Origin: Bacillota bacterium
GTDB lineage: Bacteria; Bacillota; Clostridia; Christensenellales; SZUA-584
Reading direction: 5' to 3'
Assembly: GCA_023459495.1 (NCBI GenBank)
Contig: JAEWTL010000043.1
Coordinates: 1-37,093 of the forward strand
DNA: 37,093 bases
The number at the start of each line of letters is the position of its first letter. The stretch's first letter is position 1. A model generated the notes under the pieces. The model did not search any database, was not told where the DNA came from, and worked only from the letters and a program-made list of their open reading frames with translations. A program made the translations under genes and the position numbers. Below, in pieces: positions 7,875 through 16,375 of this stretch.

Positions 7875-8072
7875 TTATGGAATGACTACATTGGAAGCTT
7901 CAGGTCCCCGCTTCCCCTGCACAACATCAAACTGTACCCGCTGCCCCTCGTTCAGAGATTTAAACCCGTTGGACTGAATCGCCGAGAAATGCACGAAAAC
8001 ATCCCCTCCGCCTTCCTGCTCAATAAACCCGTAACCTTTTTCCGTGTTAAACCATTTTACTTTTCCGAACAA
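7875..8072 (-). CDS. csp: cold-shock protein
   Basis: A 65-residue single cold-shock domain protein of the CspA family, which binds single-stranded RNA and DNA and acts as an RNA chaperone. RNP1 (KGYGFI) and RNP2 (VFVHF) are both intact, as is the N-terminal GKVKWFN motif. The start is a TTG with a strong GGAGG seven bases upstream; no ATG fits the family's N-terminus. The gene stands alone, with duplicated hairpin repeats downstream of it. Confidence 0.95.
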   Translation of the reverse strand: MFGKVKWFNTEKGYGFIEQEGGGDVFVHFSAIQSNGFKSLNEGQRVQFDVVQGKRGPEASNVVIP

Positions 8073-8379
8073 TGTCTTTCCTCCGAAACCATTTTTACGT
8101 CCTTATTATGCTGCATGTGTCCGTAAATTATGCTTGTTTCGTTCGATTGCCCGGCGAAAACGCAGCTCGCGCAGCAGCCTTATCCGGCTTGGATTCCCCC
8201 GTTTATCCCAGCAGCACATCCGCCAGCGTCTGCGCAAAAAGCGCGTTCTCGTCGATCCATGGCGTGTTTTCATCCTTGCATGCCCTGATAATTGATCCCC
8301 GCGTGCCATTCCGCCGGTTCCCCTTTTCCTGCCGTTTCCCGTATGGTATAGTGAGTTAATTCCAAAAGGAGGAACTGCC
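8073..8379. other. intergenic region between divergent genes
   Basis: It holds the 5' leader of the cold-shock gene on the minus strand and the upstream region of the methyltransferase on the plus strand. A short minus-strand frame at about 8211-8285 ends ALFAQTLADVLLG then stop, and reads like the tail of a lost gene, but it is too short to identify. I see no RNA gene. Confidence 0.35.
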
Positions 8380-9180
8380 ATGCCACGAAAAGATGAGAAA
8401 AACGCCCGCCGCTTTGCGGGCTTTGCGGATATCTATGACAGCGCGCGGCCTGCCCTGCCCCTTTGCGCCATCGAGCTGGCTTGCCTGTACCTTGGCAAAA
8501 CGCCCGGTCTCGTGGTGGACATGGGCTGCGGCACCGGCCTGTCCACCTTTGCCTGGGCCAGTCATTGCGCCAGTGTGGTCGGCGTGGAACCCAGCCCCGA
8601 TATGCTCGGCATTGCCCGCGCCAAGCAGCAGGAGGGCGTATCGTTCGTTCAGGCGTTCTCACACGACACCGGCCTTGAAACCGCCTCGGCGGACGTGGTT
8701 ATCTGCTCGCAGTCGTTCCACTGGATGGAGCCCACCTCCACACTGACCGAAATCAGCCGCATCCTTGCGCCGGGCGGCGTGTTTGCCACGGTGGACTGCG
8801 ACTGGCCCCCCATGTGCGGTACGGAAGCCGAGCTCGCCTATGCCCGCCTGTTTGAGGCCGTGGCCCGCGCCGAGACCGAAACACCTGCTTTACGCGACGC
8901 CTCCACCAAATGGAGCAAGGACAACCACCTGAAAAACATCCGGCAAAGCGGCTACTTCCGTTACGCCCGCGAGGCCGTGTTCGATACCGTCATGGACTGC
9001 ACCGCAGACCGCCTCATCGGCATCGCGTTCAGCCAGGGCGGGCTGCAGGCCGCGCTCAAAGCCTGCCCGGAGCAGCTGCTGCCGGAGGCCGACCGCTACT
9101 GCGAAGCCATCCGCCGCGTCTTCGGTGACAAGACCTTCTCCGTCAGCTTCGGCTACCGCATGCGCATTGGCGTCAAATAG
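8380..9180 (+). CDS. class I SAM-dependent methyltransferase
   Basis: A 266-residue methyltransferase of the UbiE/type-11 fold. SAM motif I is VVDMGCGTG (45-53), the acidic post-I loop is GVEPSPDML (68-76), and later motifs include SFHWM and RILAPGGVFATVD. The closest general class is the bacterial small-molecule methyltransferases annotated as class I SAM-dependent methyltransferase; the substrate is unknown. AAGGAGG precedes the ATG. The next gene starts 12 bases after the stop, so the two are probably co-transcribed. Confidence 0.9.
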   Translation: MPRKDEKNARRFAGFADIYDSARPALPLCAIELACLYLGKTPGLVVDMGCGTGLSTFAWASHCASVVGVEPSPDMLGIARAKQQEGVSFVQAFSHDTGLETASADVVICSQSFHWMEPTSTLTEISRILAPGGVFATVDCDWPPMCGTEAELAYARLFEAVARAETETPALRDASTKWSKDNHLKNIRQSGYFRYAREAVFDTVMDCTADRLIGIAFSQGGLQAALKACPEQLLPEADRYCEAIRRVFGDKTFSVSFGYRMRIGVK

Positions 9181-9192
9181 AAAGGAATTGCC

Positions 9193-9624
9193 ATGACCGA
9201 AAGCATCCCTTCGCGCGTCCACACGCTGTACTGGGAGCACGACTTCAACTGCGCGACAACCACGCTGATCTGCCTGGGCGAGCTGTTCCGCACCCCCATC
9301 CAGCCGCAGACGCTGGCCGCCGCTGTCGGCATGCACGGCGCGGGCGGCTTCCGTGCGCAGTGCGGGCTGGTGGAAGGCGCGCTGATGTTCATCGGCATAT
9401 ACCTGTCCGAGCAAAAGAAATCCGCCGCAGAGGCCGCCGCGCTCTGCCATGACTTCGCGGAGGCGTTCACCGCGCGCTTTGGCTCGCTGCAGTGCCGCGA
9501 CCTGCGCCCCGGCGGCTTTCAGGAGAGCGACCCGCCGCACGCCTGCGAAGCGCTGACCGCAGCTGCCATCGACTTTTCATACCGGTTTATACAGTCAAAG
9601 CTGGGCTTATCGGAGACTCCATAA
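9193..9624 (+). CDS. C_GCAxxG_C_C family redox-type protein
   Basis: A 143-residue protein matching the C_GCAxxG_C_C family (putative redox-active protein). Spaced cysteines sit at C20 (DFNCATTT), C57 (FRAQCGLVEGALM), C85, C101 (LQCRDL) and C118 (HACEAL). The family is small and cytoplasmic, often lies near redox or metal genes, and its biochemical role is not established. AAAGGAATTGCC precedes the ATG. It is probably co-transcribed with the methyltransferase 12 bases upstream. The G-C-A part of the name motif is altered here (QCGLVEGA). Confidence 0.75.
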   Translation: MTESIPSRVHTLYWEHDFNCATTTLICLGELFRTPIQPQTLAAAVGMHGAGGFRAQCGLVEGALMFIGIYLSEQKKSAAEAAALCHDFAEAFTARFGSLQCRDLRPGGFQESDPPHACEALTAAAIDFSYRFIQSKLGLSETP

Positions 9625-9654
9625 AAAAAGTGCGCAGCCATAAACGGCCTGCGC
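9623..9654 (-). terminator. intrinsic terminator for minus-strand mini-gene
   Basis: On the minus strand the stem is GCGCAG / CTGCGC with inner CC/GG pairs, followed by ACTTTTTTT. It points away from the mini-gene at 9709-9891 and supports that gene being real. Confidence 0.75.
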
Positions 9655-9708
9655 TTCAATTCCTAACGGGAGATGTTATTGAATATTTGAGGCTAACCCT
9701 TCACTCGG

Positions 9709-9891
9709 TCAGGATATCTGCGCGCGCTTACCCCTGCTGCTGCCCCTTGCCTTGCGGACCTTTCCGCTGCCGCGCTTTTTGCTTTCCCGCGCGTCCTCCC
9801 GGTCGTAAGCGGGATAGGCCATGCAGAACCGGATAAACAGGTTTTGCGGCTTGACGATATTCCCGTTTTCCGCGCTGTTGATATTGTCCAT
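9709..9891 (-). CDS. small basic protein, unknown
   Basis: A 60-residue protein starting MDNINSAENGNIVKPQNLF, with a strongly basic C-terminal half (KKRGSGKVRKARGSSRGKR). A GGTGGGG site precedes the ATG, and a clear terminator lies downstream on the same strand. It has no membrane segment. The basic tail suggests nucleic-acid binding, but no family is recognised. The upstream in-frame start at 9906 is less well supported by ribosome-site spacing. Confidence 0.5.
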   Translation of the reverse strand: MDNINSAENGNIVKPQNLFIRFCMAYPAYDREDARESKKRGSGKVRKARGSSRGKRAQIS

Positions 9892-10231
9892 TTTCCCCAC
9901 CCTCAAATGAAATCTGTACCTTTATTGAACCACAGTTGGATTGAGCCGTCGTTAAGCGCACATCAAACGTATGTAAAATCTTCGCGAACACACCTGTAGG
10001 GGCGAATTGGTCGCCCGCCGGCGCATATTTAACACGCGCTATGCTGCAGGGTTCATCGCCTTATGTGCCCATGAGTGGTTCGTTCTGCTATGACTGACCT
10101 CAAAACAGGCCGGGGATTATGTGTCCCCCTGCCTGTTGCTTTTTCACGCCCTATGATCAGCTTCATTTAAATATTGTTAAACGCACCATATTGACGCGCT
10201 TAAAATATGATAGAAACGGGGTAATTGTGTC
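9892..10231. other. intergenic region with repeat and orphan terminator
   Basis: It contains a dispersed CCTGTAGGGGCG hairpin repeat (about 9993-10018, arms GGGCGA / TCGCCC) and a strong plus-strand terminator at 10104-10145. No gene obviously feeds that terminator, so a short RNA between about 9990 and 10145 is possible but unproven. Confidence 0.4.
10104..10145 (+). terminator. intrinsic terminator
   Basis: Stem AACAGGC-CGGGGA / TCCCC-CT-GCCTGTT followed by GCTTTTT. The nearest plus-strand gene ends almost 500 bases upstream. Confidence 0.7.
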
Positions 10232-11608
10232 ATGCACATCAGAAAAACGGCTATTGTGATACTGACGTACAACAACATCGCGTACAACAAAGCATGCCTC
10301 GAGAGCATAAGGGAACACACCGAGGTTGGTTCATATGAGATCGTGGTCGTCGACAACAACTCGTCCGACGGCACGCGGGAATGGCTGATGGAGCAGCATG
10401 ATGTCAAGCTACAGCTGAACGATTACAACGCGGGCTTTCCCAAAGGCTGCAATCAGGGCATCGCTCTGGCGTGTGAAGACAGTGATATACTGCTTCTCAA
10501 CAACGATACCATTGTTATGCCACGATGGCTGGAAAACATGAGCAAATGCCTTTACAGCGCTGACGATATCGGCGCTGTAGGAGCCGTATGCAATCACAAC
10601 GAGAACCTGCAGGGCGTAGACTTCAGCTACGGCGATCCCGGCCAGATGATGGCTCTGGCTGAAGAGAACAATATTTCCGACAGCTCAAGATGGGAGCAGA
10701 AGCTTTTTCTCATCGGCTACTGCCTGCTGATCAAGCGCGAAGTGCTCGATAAAATCGGGCCTCTGGATGAGGCTTTTTCGCCCGGCTATATCGAGGACAA
10801 CGACCTTTGCATGCGGATCGTCACCGCAGGCTACCGCCTTATGCTTTGCCACGACTGTTTCATCCACCATCACCTGGGCACGAGCTTTCGCGCAAACATG
10901 GATGCGCTGTATCCGATATTATTCGCGAACAGGGAGAAGTTTCGAATGAAGTGGGGCTTCGGGCCCTTCCTCTTTGACGATATCAAGCACACCTCCATCC
11001 GCGTGCTGGACGAAGCGGATAGACAAAAGCCGCTCCGCGTGCTGGATTACGCCTGCGGTATCGGCGTAACCCTGCTGAAGATCAAATACCGCTACCCAAA
11101 CGCCCTGCTCTTCGGCTGGGAGCCCTGCGCAACCATGGCCAACATCGCCCGGCGGGTCGCCGTCGTTTCCACCGCGCCCTTTGACCATTTCATAGCCGGC
11201 ATGCCCGACGGGTCGTTCGATTATATACTCCTCGGCCAATACCTTGAGACCGTCGAAAACCCCGAAAAGTTTCTTTCCGTACTCAAAAGCAAATTGCGGG
11301 ATGGCGGTTGTGTCATCTGCGCCGTGCAAAACATCATGCACTACAGCGTAATCCGGGATATGCTCGCGGGCCACTGGCACTATCCAACCGAAACCGTGGT
11401 GAATAAGAACTACAAGAACTTATTTACGCTCAGCGACCTCACCGACATCTTTTCGCGGTGCGGCTATAAAAATCAGCATACCTTCCACTGGTATTCAGCG
11501 CCCTCGGACGTTGACTGGCCGTTGATCAATCAGCTGTGCGAAGCGGGAGAGGAAAAGCGAAGCTACATCTATACCACGTATCTGTTTTCCGTCAGATTCC
11601 AGAAATAA
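10232..11608 (+). CDS. glycosyltransferase family 2 - methyltransferase fusion
   Basis: A 458-residue fusion. Residues 5-235 form a GT-A family 2 glycosyltransferase: AIVILTYNN, EIVVVDNNSSDGT, the metal/nucleotide-sugar motif LLLNNDT (87-93) and the acceptor-side IEDNDLCMR (187-195). Residues 268-458 form a class I methyltransferase-like domain with RVLDYACGIGV (269-279), FDYILLGQYLE and LRDGGCVI. Such bifunctional proteins usually extend and methylate cell-surface glycans in the cytoplasm. No other glycan genes are nearby. The ATG at 10232 has only a weak upstream purine stretch (ACGGGGTAA). Confidence 0.88.
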   Translation: MHIRKTAIVILTYNNIAYNKACLESIREHTEVGSYEIVVVDNNSSDGTREWLMEQHDVKLQLNDYNAGFPKGCNQGIALACEDSDILLLNNDTIVMPRWLENMSKCLYSADDIGAVGAVCNHNENLQGVDFSYGDPGQMMALAEENNISDSSRWEQKLFLIGYCLLIKREVLDKIGPLDEAFSPGYIEDNDLCMRIVTAGYRLMLCHDCFIHHHLGTSFRANMDALYPILFANREKFRMKWGFGPFLFDDIKHTSIRVLDEADRQKPLRVLDYACGIGVTLLKIKYRYPNALLFGWEPCATMANIARRVAVVSTAPFDHFIAGMPDGSFDYILLGQYLETVENPEKFLSVLKSKLRDGGCVICAVQNIMHYSVIRDMLAGHWHYPTETVVNKNYKNLFTLSDLTDIFSRCGYKNQHTFHWYSAPSDVDWPLINQLCEAGEEKRSYIYTTYLFSVRFQK

Positions 11609-11918
11609 CACGCCCCCGCTCCCTCAGGCGAGGGGCGAAACCACCCTCACTACGCTCACCGGCCCCGGCAAGTCTGGCTGCAGACCATTCCCCTGCCCGG
11701 CTCGTCAGGCAGCTCGTCCCGTACCTTGCCAAGCCCATACACCTGTAGGGGTCGAAACCCTCGGCGGTCCGGGTTGGTTGTAAAAAGGTATGGGAAAGCT
11801 AAAGGCTATTGCGATTCTAACCTCTGAAGAAGAATGAAGCTACGGCTTTGAACCGACATGCGTTGGAGATTGGTGCTAGGAATAGAAATATCGAGAAGAA
11901 TCTTTACTAATTCATAAT
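11609..11918. other. intergenic region with repeats and a possible gene remnant
   Basis: The left part holds GC-rich dispersed repeats, including a CCTGTAGGGG copy at about 11742. The right part (about 11789-11908) becomes AT-rich and contains two short plus-strand frames, MGKLKAIAILTSEEE and a downstream one ending RNRNIEKNLY, which would join after a frameshift. This could be the decayed tail of a gene at the edge of the AT-rich island. Confidence 0.3.
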
Positions 11919-14426
11919 TCAAGTTAGTTTTATTACATCTTTATAAATAGAGGCTTTATGATTAAAAGAGTCCACCCCACCCTCTAAATAATTGATAATA
12001 TGTTTAATAATGTTTTTTTGGGTTGGGTACCCCGTATTTTCAACCCATCCTTTTCTGCCATCCGACTCCATGACAATAACTTGCTCTGCCTTCGCATTTG
12101 TAACAATTGTCGAACTATGCGTTGCAATTATCACTTGCCTCTTTACTTTGACTCGACGCAGGTCACTAACGAGATTTTTGTATATGTACCTATTATCAAG
12201 GTTGTCTTCGGGTTGGTCGATAATTAATGGTGTTATATCCTTTATATAATCGCCAAAACTCAAAATGAATGATAGTAATGCGACAACTTTTTGTCCCAGA
12301 GATAGGTTCTGGATGCTTCTATATATTTCTCTGCTATTGGTTATCGTTTCTCGATTGTATATATTAAATTGCAGATCAAACTTTTCACATTTGCCGAGGT
12401 ATTTTCTAATTTGATAGTTCAAATGTTTAATACTCTCAATATTTGAGATATCCTTATTTAAAAGATCATAAAAGTTAAGAAAATTATTCTTATTTAATTC
12501 TCTAACTCCAAGGTCTATTAATCCTTTACTCATTTCTTCTAAAAACTGATTTATTGGGTACTTATCTATAAAAAAATCAAAATTTCGATTAAGAATATTC
12601 TTCAACAACTCAATCAATCCAATTTGACTCTCGATATGTTCCAGATAAGAAATAACAGTGGCAAATTTAATATTGTATCCATGGAAATATTCCTTAAAAT
12701 TGTACTGATTAAATAAAAAAGATGCTTTAAAATATCCGTAATTATTTATAGTATAGAGAATTTTCAACTTTTTGTTTTGTGTTTCGTTGTATGACTCTAT
12801 CAATTCATTGATTTTTACTTGTCGTTCTTTTAATCTATCTTCCAATTCCTTCAATATTCTTAGCAATCCCGTTGCCGAATATACATAATTCGGTCTTATT
12901 TCTTCCGCTATTTTATTTTTTCGCAAAACAATAGAATTAATAAAATCACTTATCTCACCTCTATTTGAGATGCTTACAAGTTCATTTATAGAATAACCTA
13001 AATTAAAAAATTCAAATAATAGGTTTTTCGCATCTTTTGATGATAATTGAGTTAATATATCACCCTTAATTTCATAAATTTCCATACAGTTCTTAAATAC
13101 GAAATCTGCAATTCTTTTTCGGTCAAATTCTTCCTTCATATAACTTCCATAATAATCACTGAATCTTTCTACGGCATCATCATTTCCATTATATTCTGTA
13201 CCTGGTGTATTGAAGAAAATTATAAAATCCCTTTTTTCATAATGATAAAGAACCAATATATATTCATGTAAACAAATGAATTTCAATAAGTCTTTATTGA
13301 TACAATTCTGACTCAATATAAAAATTAATATATTGATGAGTGTACTTTTCCCTGTGCCACGTCCACCAATTAAGCAATTTAGATCTTCAGAAAACACCAA
13401 GTTGAATAATCCGTCTTTTTTACCAGTTAAAAATCCTTCTTCAAAAGGTTTTATTGATATTCCTTTTATATATTTCGATGGTTTAGTTGGTTTCTCTAAT
13501 TGAAGTGAAATTGTGTAATCTTGGAGTGCTTTCTCAATCATTGCATAATTACATCGTTGTCCTTTTATCCAAAAACACTTCATAGATATAGTATCAATAC
13601 CATGAGAGTCAGAATCAAGAATATAACATATTTCAGATGTTCTATAATTACTAATCTTATCTTGTATAAAGACTTCCTTAGTCTTATCAGATAATCCAAT
13701 AGCTTTTAAATACTCAGAATTCAATAAATTCTTTCTGAAACTGTCATTCAGGTAATTCTTTGAAAAAATATCAGAAGTATTAATGTGGGCAATATAACCT
13801 ATACCTTTTAAGCTATTAATTGATTTTAGGACTTCAGCACTCGTTAGATATGTGCCATCATAGAATGACATGATTTCATTCTTAAGCCAATCCGACAGTA
13901 ATTGCTTTATCGAATCATGAAATACGCCTACTATATGAAGCTTATCAGCACATGATATCTCAACACCTAGTATGATAGTCGGGCGTTTTTTTACATATTT
14001 GGATTTGCAATAAATATCAACTGCATTATTCAATTTTTCGTATCCTTCAATTGTATTATGGTCGGCAATTACAATTAATTCTATGTCATTTTTACAAATC
14101 TGATCTGCAATTAATAGGTATGCAATAAATTCCTTAAATGTTGAATATATGATCGGATAATCAAAACTGTGTTTATCAAATGGTTCAGGAAATAACCCTT
14201 CACTAATTGCAATATCTCTTATATCATCCTCACTCAGGTTTTTGAAATAATCGTCATCATTACCCTTTTTAGAATCAAACAATAAATAATCGTATGAGGC
14301 TGGCGTATGAAGATGAAAAAGGCATTTATGAAATGAACCGAAACTATTTTTATCTATTAGAGCATTAATTCCCTCATACATCTGTTTCTTTATTCCGCCT
14401 AGGGGGCGATATTGATTTGGATTCAA
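11919..14426 (-). CDS. PHP-domain nuclease fused to AAA/ABC-type ATPase (TrlF-like)
   Basis: An 835-residue single-gene locus. An N-terminal PHP phosphoesterase domain shows HLH (38-40), ADH (121-123), GVEIS (154-158), YIAHI (211-215) and DSDSH (271-275), which together make a metal-binding active site. It is followed by an SMC/ABC-like ATPase with Walker A GGRGTGKST (354-362), a long coiled-coil middle, the signature LSLGQK, Walker B PLIIDQPEDNLDN and the switch histidine in IIATHSS. This matches the TrlF family AAA-like ATPases found in defence islands, where nucleolytic damage upon phage sensing is the expected role. The start is TTG with GGGAG seven bases before it. Composition is extremely AT-rich compared with its neighbours, so horizontal acquisition is likely. 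Confidence 0.85.
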   Translation of the reverse strand: MNPNQYRPLGGIKKQMYEGINALIDKNSFGSFHKCLFHLHTPASYDYLLFDSKKGNDDDYFKNLSEDDIRDIAISEGLFPEPFDKHSFDYPIIYSTFKEFIAYLLIADQICKNDIELIVIADHNTIEGYEKLNNAVDIYCKSKYVKKRPTIILGVEISCADKLHIVGVFHDSIKQLLSDWLKNEIMSFYDGTYLTSAEVLKSINSLKGIGYIAHINTSDIFSKNYLNDSFRKNLLNSEYLKAIGLSDKTKEVFIQDKISNYRTSEICYILDSDSHGIDTISMKCFWIKGQRCNYAMIEKALQDYTISLQLEKPTKPSKYIKGISIKPFEEGFLTGKKDGLFNLVFSEDLNCLIGGRGTGKSTLINILIFILSQNCINKDLLKFICLHEYILVLYHYEKRDFIIFFNTPGTEYNGNDDAVERFSDYYGSYMKEEFDRKRIADFVFKNCMEIYEIKGDILTQLSSKDAKNLLFEFFNLGYSINELVSISNRGEISDFINSIVLRKNKIAEEIRPNYVYSATGLLRILKELEDRLKERQVKINELIESYNETQNKKLKILYTINNYGYFKASFLFNQYNFKEYFHGYNIKFATVISYLEHIESQIGLIELLKNILNRNFDFFIDKYPINQFLEEMSKGLIDLGVRELNKNNFLNFYDLLNKDISNIESIKHLNYQIRKYLGKCEKFDLQFNIYNRETITNSREIYRSIQNLSLGQKVVALLSFILSFGDYIKDITPLIIDQPEDNLDNRYIYKNLVSDLRRVKVKRQVIIATHSSTIVTNAKAEQVIVMESDGRKGWVENTGYPTQKNIIKHIINYLEGGVDSFNHKASIYKDVIKLT

Positions 14427-14508
14427 TTATTATCTCCCAAAAACTCTGCGTATAGATTCTTCAGCTTTTTTGTACAAACTATTTTATATCATTCTATCAT
14501 CCCCACCC

Positions 14509-14552
14509 CATTTCTACAACATCTCCCATAAAAACAAAAAATGCCCCACGCA
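14509..14552. repeat. 44-bp repeat beside defence locus, copy B
   Basis: 41 of 44 bases match 6920-6963. This copy overlaps a working minus-strand terminator and lies just upstream of the PHP-AAA gene, the same position copy A has relative to the methylase-HerA-NurA operon. Confidence 0.8.
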
Positions 14553-14562
14553 GGAGCATTCA
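14528..14562 (-). terminator. intrinsic terminator of zinc-ribbon gene
   Basis: On the minus strand the stem is AATGCTCC / GGGGCATT with a TGCGT loop, followed by TTTTGTTTTT. It lies about 30 bases after the stop of the gene at 14593. Confidence 0.85.
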
Positions 14563-14592
14563 TGTCAAACCTATATCATCCTTCCGCCGGAA

Positions 14593-14928
14593 TCACTCAA
14601 CCTTCGTACCGCACTGCGAGCAAAACACCTCGTCGTTTCTGAGCGGCTTTCCGCATCTGGCGCATATCCTGCCGGACTCCTGCGCAAGCGCGTGTTCGTG
14701 ATGATACTCTTCCTTTTTCACAAACACATACAGACTGGGCAAAACCCAAGCCAGAATAAGCGCAAAGACAAACGACGAGAAAAAGCCGAGCAGCCAGAAA
14801 CCGCCGAAGCTGTATCCTTTATTTTTGGCCATATTCGCGCCAATGAAGGACAGTCCAATGTTTAAAAAAATGAGAATTATTCCGCAAATCTTAAGATAAT
14901 CAAAACAATCAAAGGAGTGAGTAGGCAT
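14593..14928 (-). CDS. membrane protein with C-terminal zinc ribbon
   Basis: A 111-residue protein with two hydrophobic segments (about 13-33 and 45-70) and a C-terminal zinc ribbon (CARCGKPL...FCSQCGTKVE), the layout of many zinc-ribbon domain membrane proteins of unknown role. The cytoplasmic ribbon probably binds one zinc. The ATG at 14928 has GGAGG nine bases upstream. A promoter and terminator bracket it, so it is monocistronic. Confidence 0.75.
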   Translation of the reverse strand: MPTHSFDCFDYLKICGIILIFLNIGLSFIGANMAKNKGYSFGGFWLLGFFSSFVFALILAWVLPSLYVFVKKEEYHHEHALAQESGRICARCGKPLRNDEVFCSQCGTKVE

Positions 14929-14958
14929 TGACGCAACCTCCAAGCAAAATATAGTTTA

Positions 14959-14988
14959 AATATACATGCTTTGTACAGGAAATGTCAA
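14959..14988 (-). promoter_or_regulatory. promoter of zinc-ribbon gene
   Basis: On the minus strand a TTGACA -35 box (14988-14983), an 18-base spacer and a TATATT -10 box (14964-14959), 31 bases upstream of the start codon. Confidence 0.6.
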
Positions 14989-15027
14989 TTCGTTCCGTAT
15001 CGTCCCATTGCCTCCCAATCCCGCGCT

Positions 15028-16263
15028 TCACGCCAGCCGCGAAAGCTCGTTCCCGTTCGCGTCGTAGAGGATGCCCATCTCGTCGTCCTTGTCGCTCCAT
15101 ACCTTCTTCTCGTCCCAGATGAAGTCGCCCTCGCCGTTTCTGCACGCCACGGTCAGGGTGTCCCCCGCGGCCAAAAACGCGCCCTGCGGAAACACGAACA
15201 CCTCGCTGCCCTTCACCGACCAGATGAAGTACCCGGAAAGGTCCGCGTCCGCGCCGTTGTTGACGAGCGTGATGGTCTGCGCATCCTTGTCGATGGACTG
15301 TATCGCGATGTCTGCCGTGGCTGTCTGCGGCAGCGGGCCGGAGAGCTCCATCACTCCGCCGGTCGCGGTCAGCAGCACGCCGCAGGCATAATTCTGCGTC
15401 ACGTATATCTGCGCGCCGGAGAGCGCGTCCAGCACCCGGTCGTTGGGTGTGTCGTCGTCCTCCGCGGTGCTGGTGGATATCACCGCCACCTGCGCGCCCA
15501 CGGCATTGGCAAACGCCTCGGAGGTCGCGTCGGGGTTGCCGTGGTTGCCCACCTTGAGCGCGTCCGCAGTAAGGTCCGTGCCCGCAGCCATCAGCGAGGC
15601 CTCTTCCGCAAACTGCATATCGCCGGTCAGCAGCACCGTCACGCCGCCTGCGTGCAGCTTCATCACGAGCGAGTTGTCGTTGTCGTCGTCGCCGTTGTAG
15701 CTGATCGGCCCCAGCACCTCAAAGTAAACGCCGTCCGCCACATACACGGTATCGCCCGCGGAAAGCTTCGTGCGCGTGAGCCCGATATCCGCCCCCACCT
15801 CGTCCAGCGCGTTCTTGCCGCTCTTCTTGTCCATGGATATCTTCGCGGTATACAGCGTGCCGATATCGCAGCGCAGGGCCAGCGCCGCCGCCCCGCCGAT
15901 GTGGTCGCTGTGGGTATGCGTCAGAAACAGCCCGTCCAGATGCGTCACGCCGAGCATCGCCAGCGCGCGGTAAAGCGCAGGCACGGCTTCTTTTTTGCCC
16001 GTGTCGACCATGTATGTCTTGCCGCCCGCCCGAATCAGGGCCGCGTCGCCATAGCCCACGTTGATGAACAGTATGGACAGCTCCGCTTCTTCCGGCGTGG
16101 CCGTGGGCGTTGCAGCCGTCTCCGGCGTGGCGGTCGGCGTTGCAGCCACTTCTGTTCCGGTCGGCGTGGACGCCGGTTCCGTAGCGGTCGGCGTATTGTC
16201 CGGGCCGCCGCAGCCCATCAGCAGCAGGCACACCGTCAGCACGCCCGCGATAATCTTCCTCAT
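15028..16263 (-). CDS. secreted metallo-beta-lactamase-fold lipoprotein with lamin-tail domain
   Basis: A 411-residue lipoprotein. The signal peptide ends in a lipobox (LMGC, C18), then comes a Thr/Pro/Ala linker with repeated ATPTATP units (about 22-58). A metallo-beta-lactamase domain related to the extracellular ComEC hydrolase domain follows, with THTHSDH (115-121), LLTGDM and KVGNHGN. A C-terminal lamin-tail-like domain (about 315-411) has VNNGADADLSGYFIW. It is probably a surface-anchored nuclease or phosphodiesterase; the substrate is unknown. GGGAG precedes the ATG at 16263. A gene for Lgt, which would lipidate it, lies 1 kb away. Confidence 0.82.
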   Translation of the reverse strand: MRKIIAGVLTVCLLLMGCGGPDNTPTATEPASTPTGTEVAATPTATPETAATPTATPEEAELSILFINVGYGDAALIRAGGKTYMVDTGKKEAVPALYRALAMLGVTHLDGLFLTHTHSDHIGGAAALALRCDIGTLYTAKISMDKKSGKNALDEVGADIGLTRTKLSAGDTVYVADGVYFEVLGPISYNGDDDNDNSLVMKLHAGGVTVLLTGDMQFAEEASLMAAGTDLTADALKVGNHGNPDATSEAFANAVGAQVAVISTSTAEDDDTPNDRVLDALSGAQIYVTQNYACGVLLTATGGVMELSGPLPQTATADIAIQSIDKDAQTITLVNNGADADLSGYFIWSVKGSEVFVFPQGAFLAAGDTLTVACRNGEGDFIWDEKKVWSDKDDEMGILYDANGNELSRLA

Positions 16264-16294
16264 TCGTTCTCCCAATGCGTTTTGGACACTTACT

Positions 16295-16373
16295 ACTAAT
16301 TCGCGATAAAAACCATTGAATGCTTTTTATATGCCGCCAACGGCGGCTGCGGGGCAACCCCCGCGAATTTAGT
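16295..16373. repeat. cloverleaf-like palindromic element A
   Basis: Outer stem ACTAATTCGCG (16295-16305) with CGCGAATTTAGT (16362-16373, one bulged T). It encloses three hairpins: ATAAAAA/TTTTTAT (16306-16312 / 16324-16330), GCCGCC/GGCGGC (16333-16338 / 16342-16347) and GGGG/CCCC (16351-16354 / 16358-16361). It lies next to element B in inverted orientation. Confidence 0.6.
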
Positions 16374-16375
16374 CC

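Noticed and set aside
14971..16299. 442-codon open frame on the plus strand
   Set aside because: It is antisense to the metallo-beta-lactamase lipoprotein gene, Arg/His/Val-rich, and matches no family.
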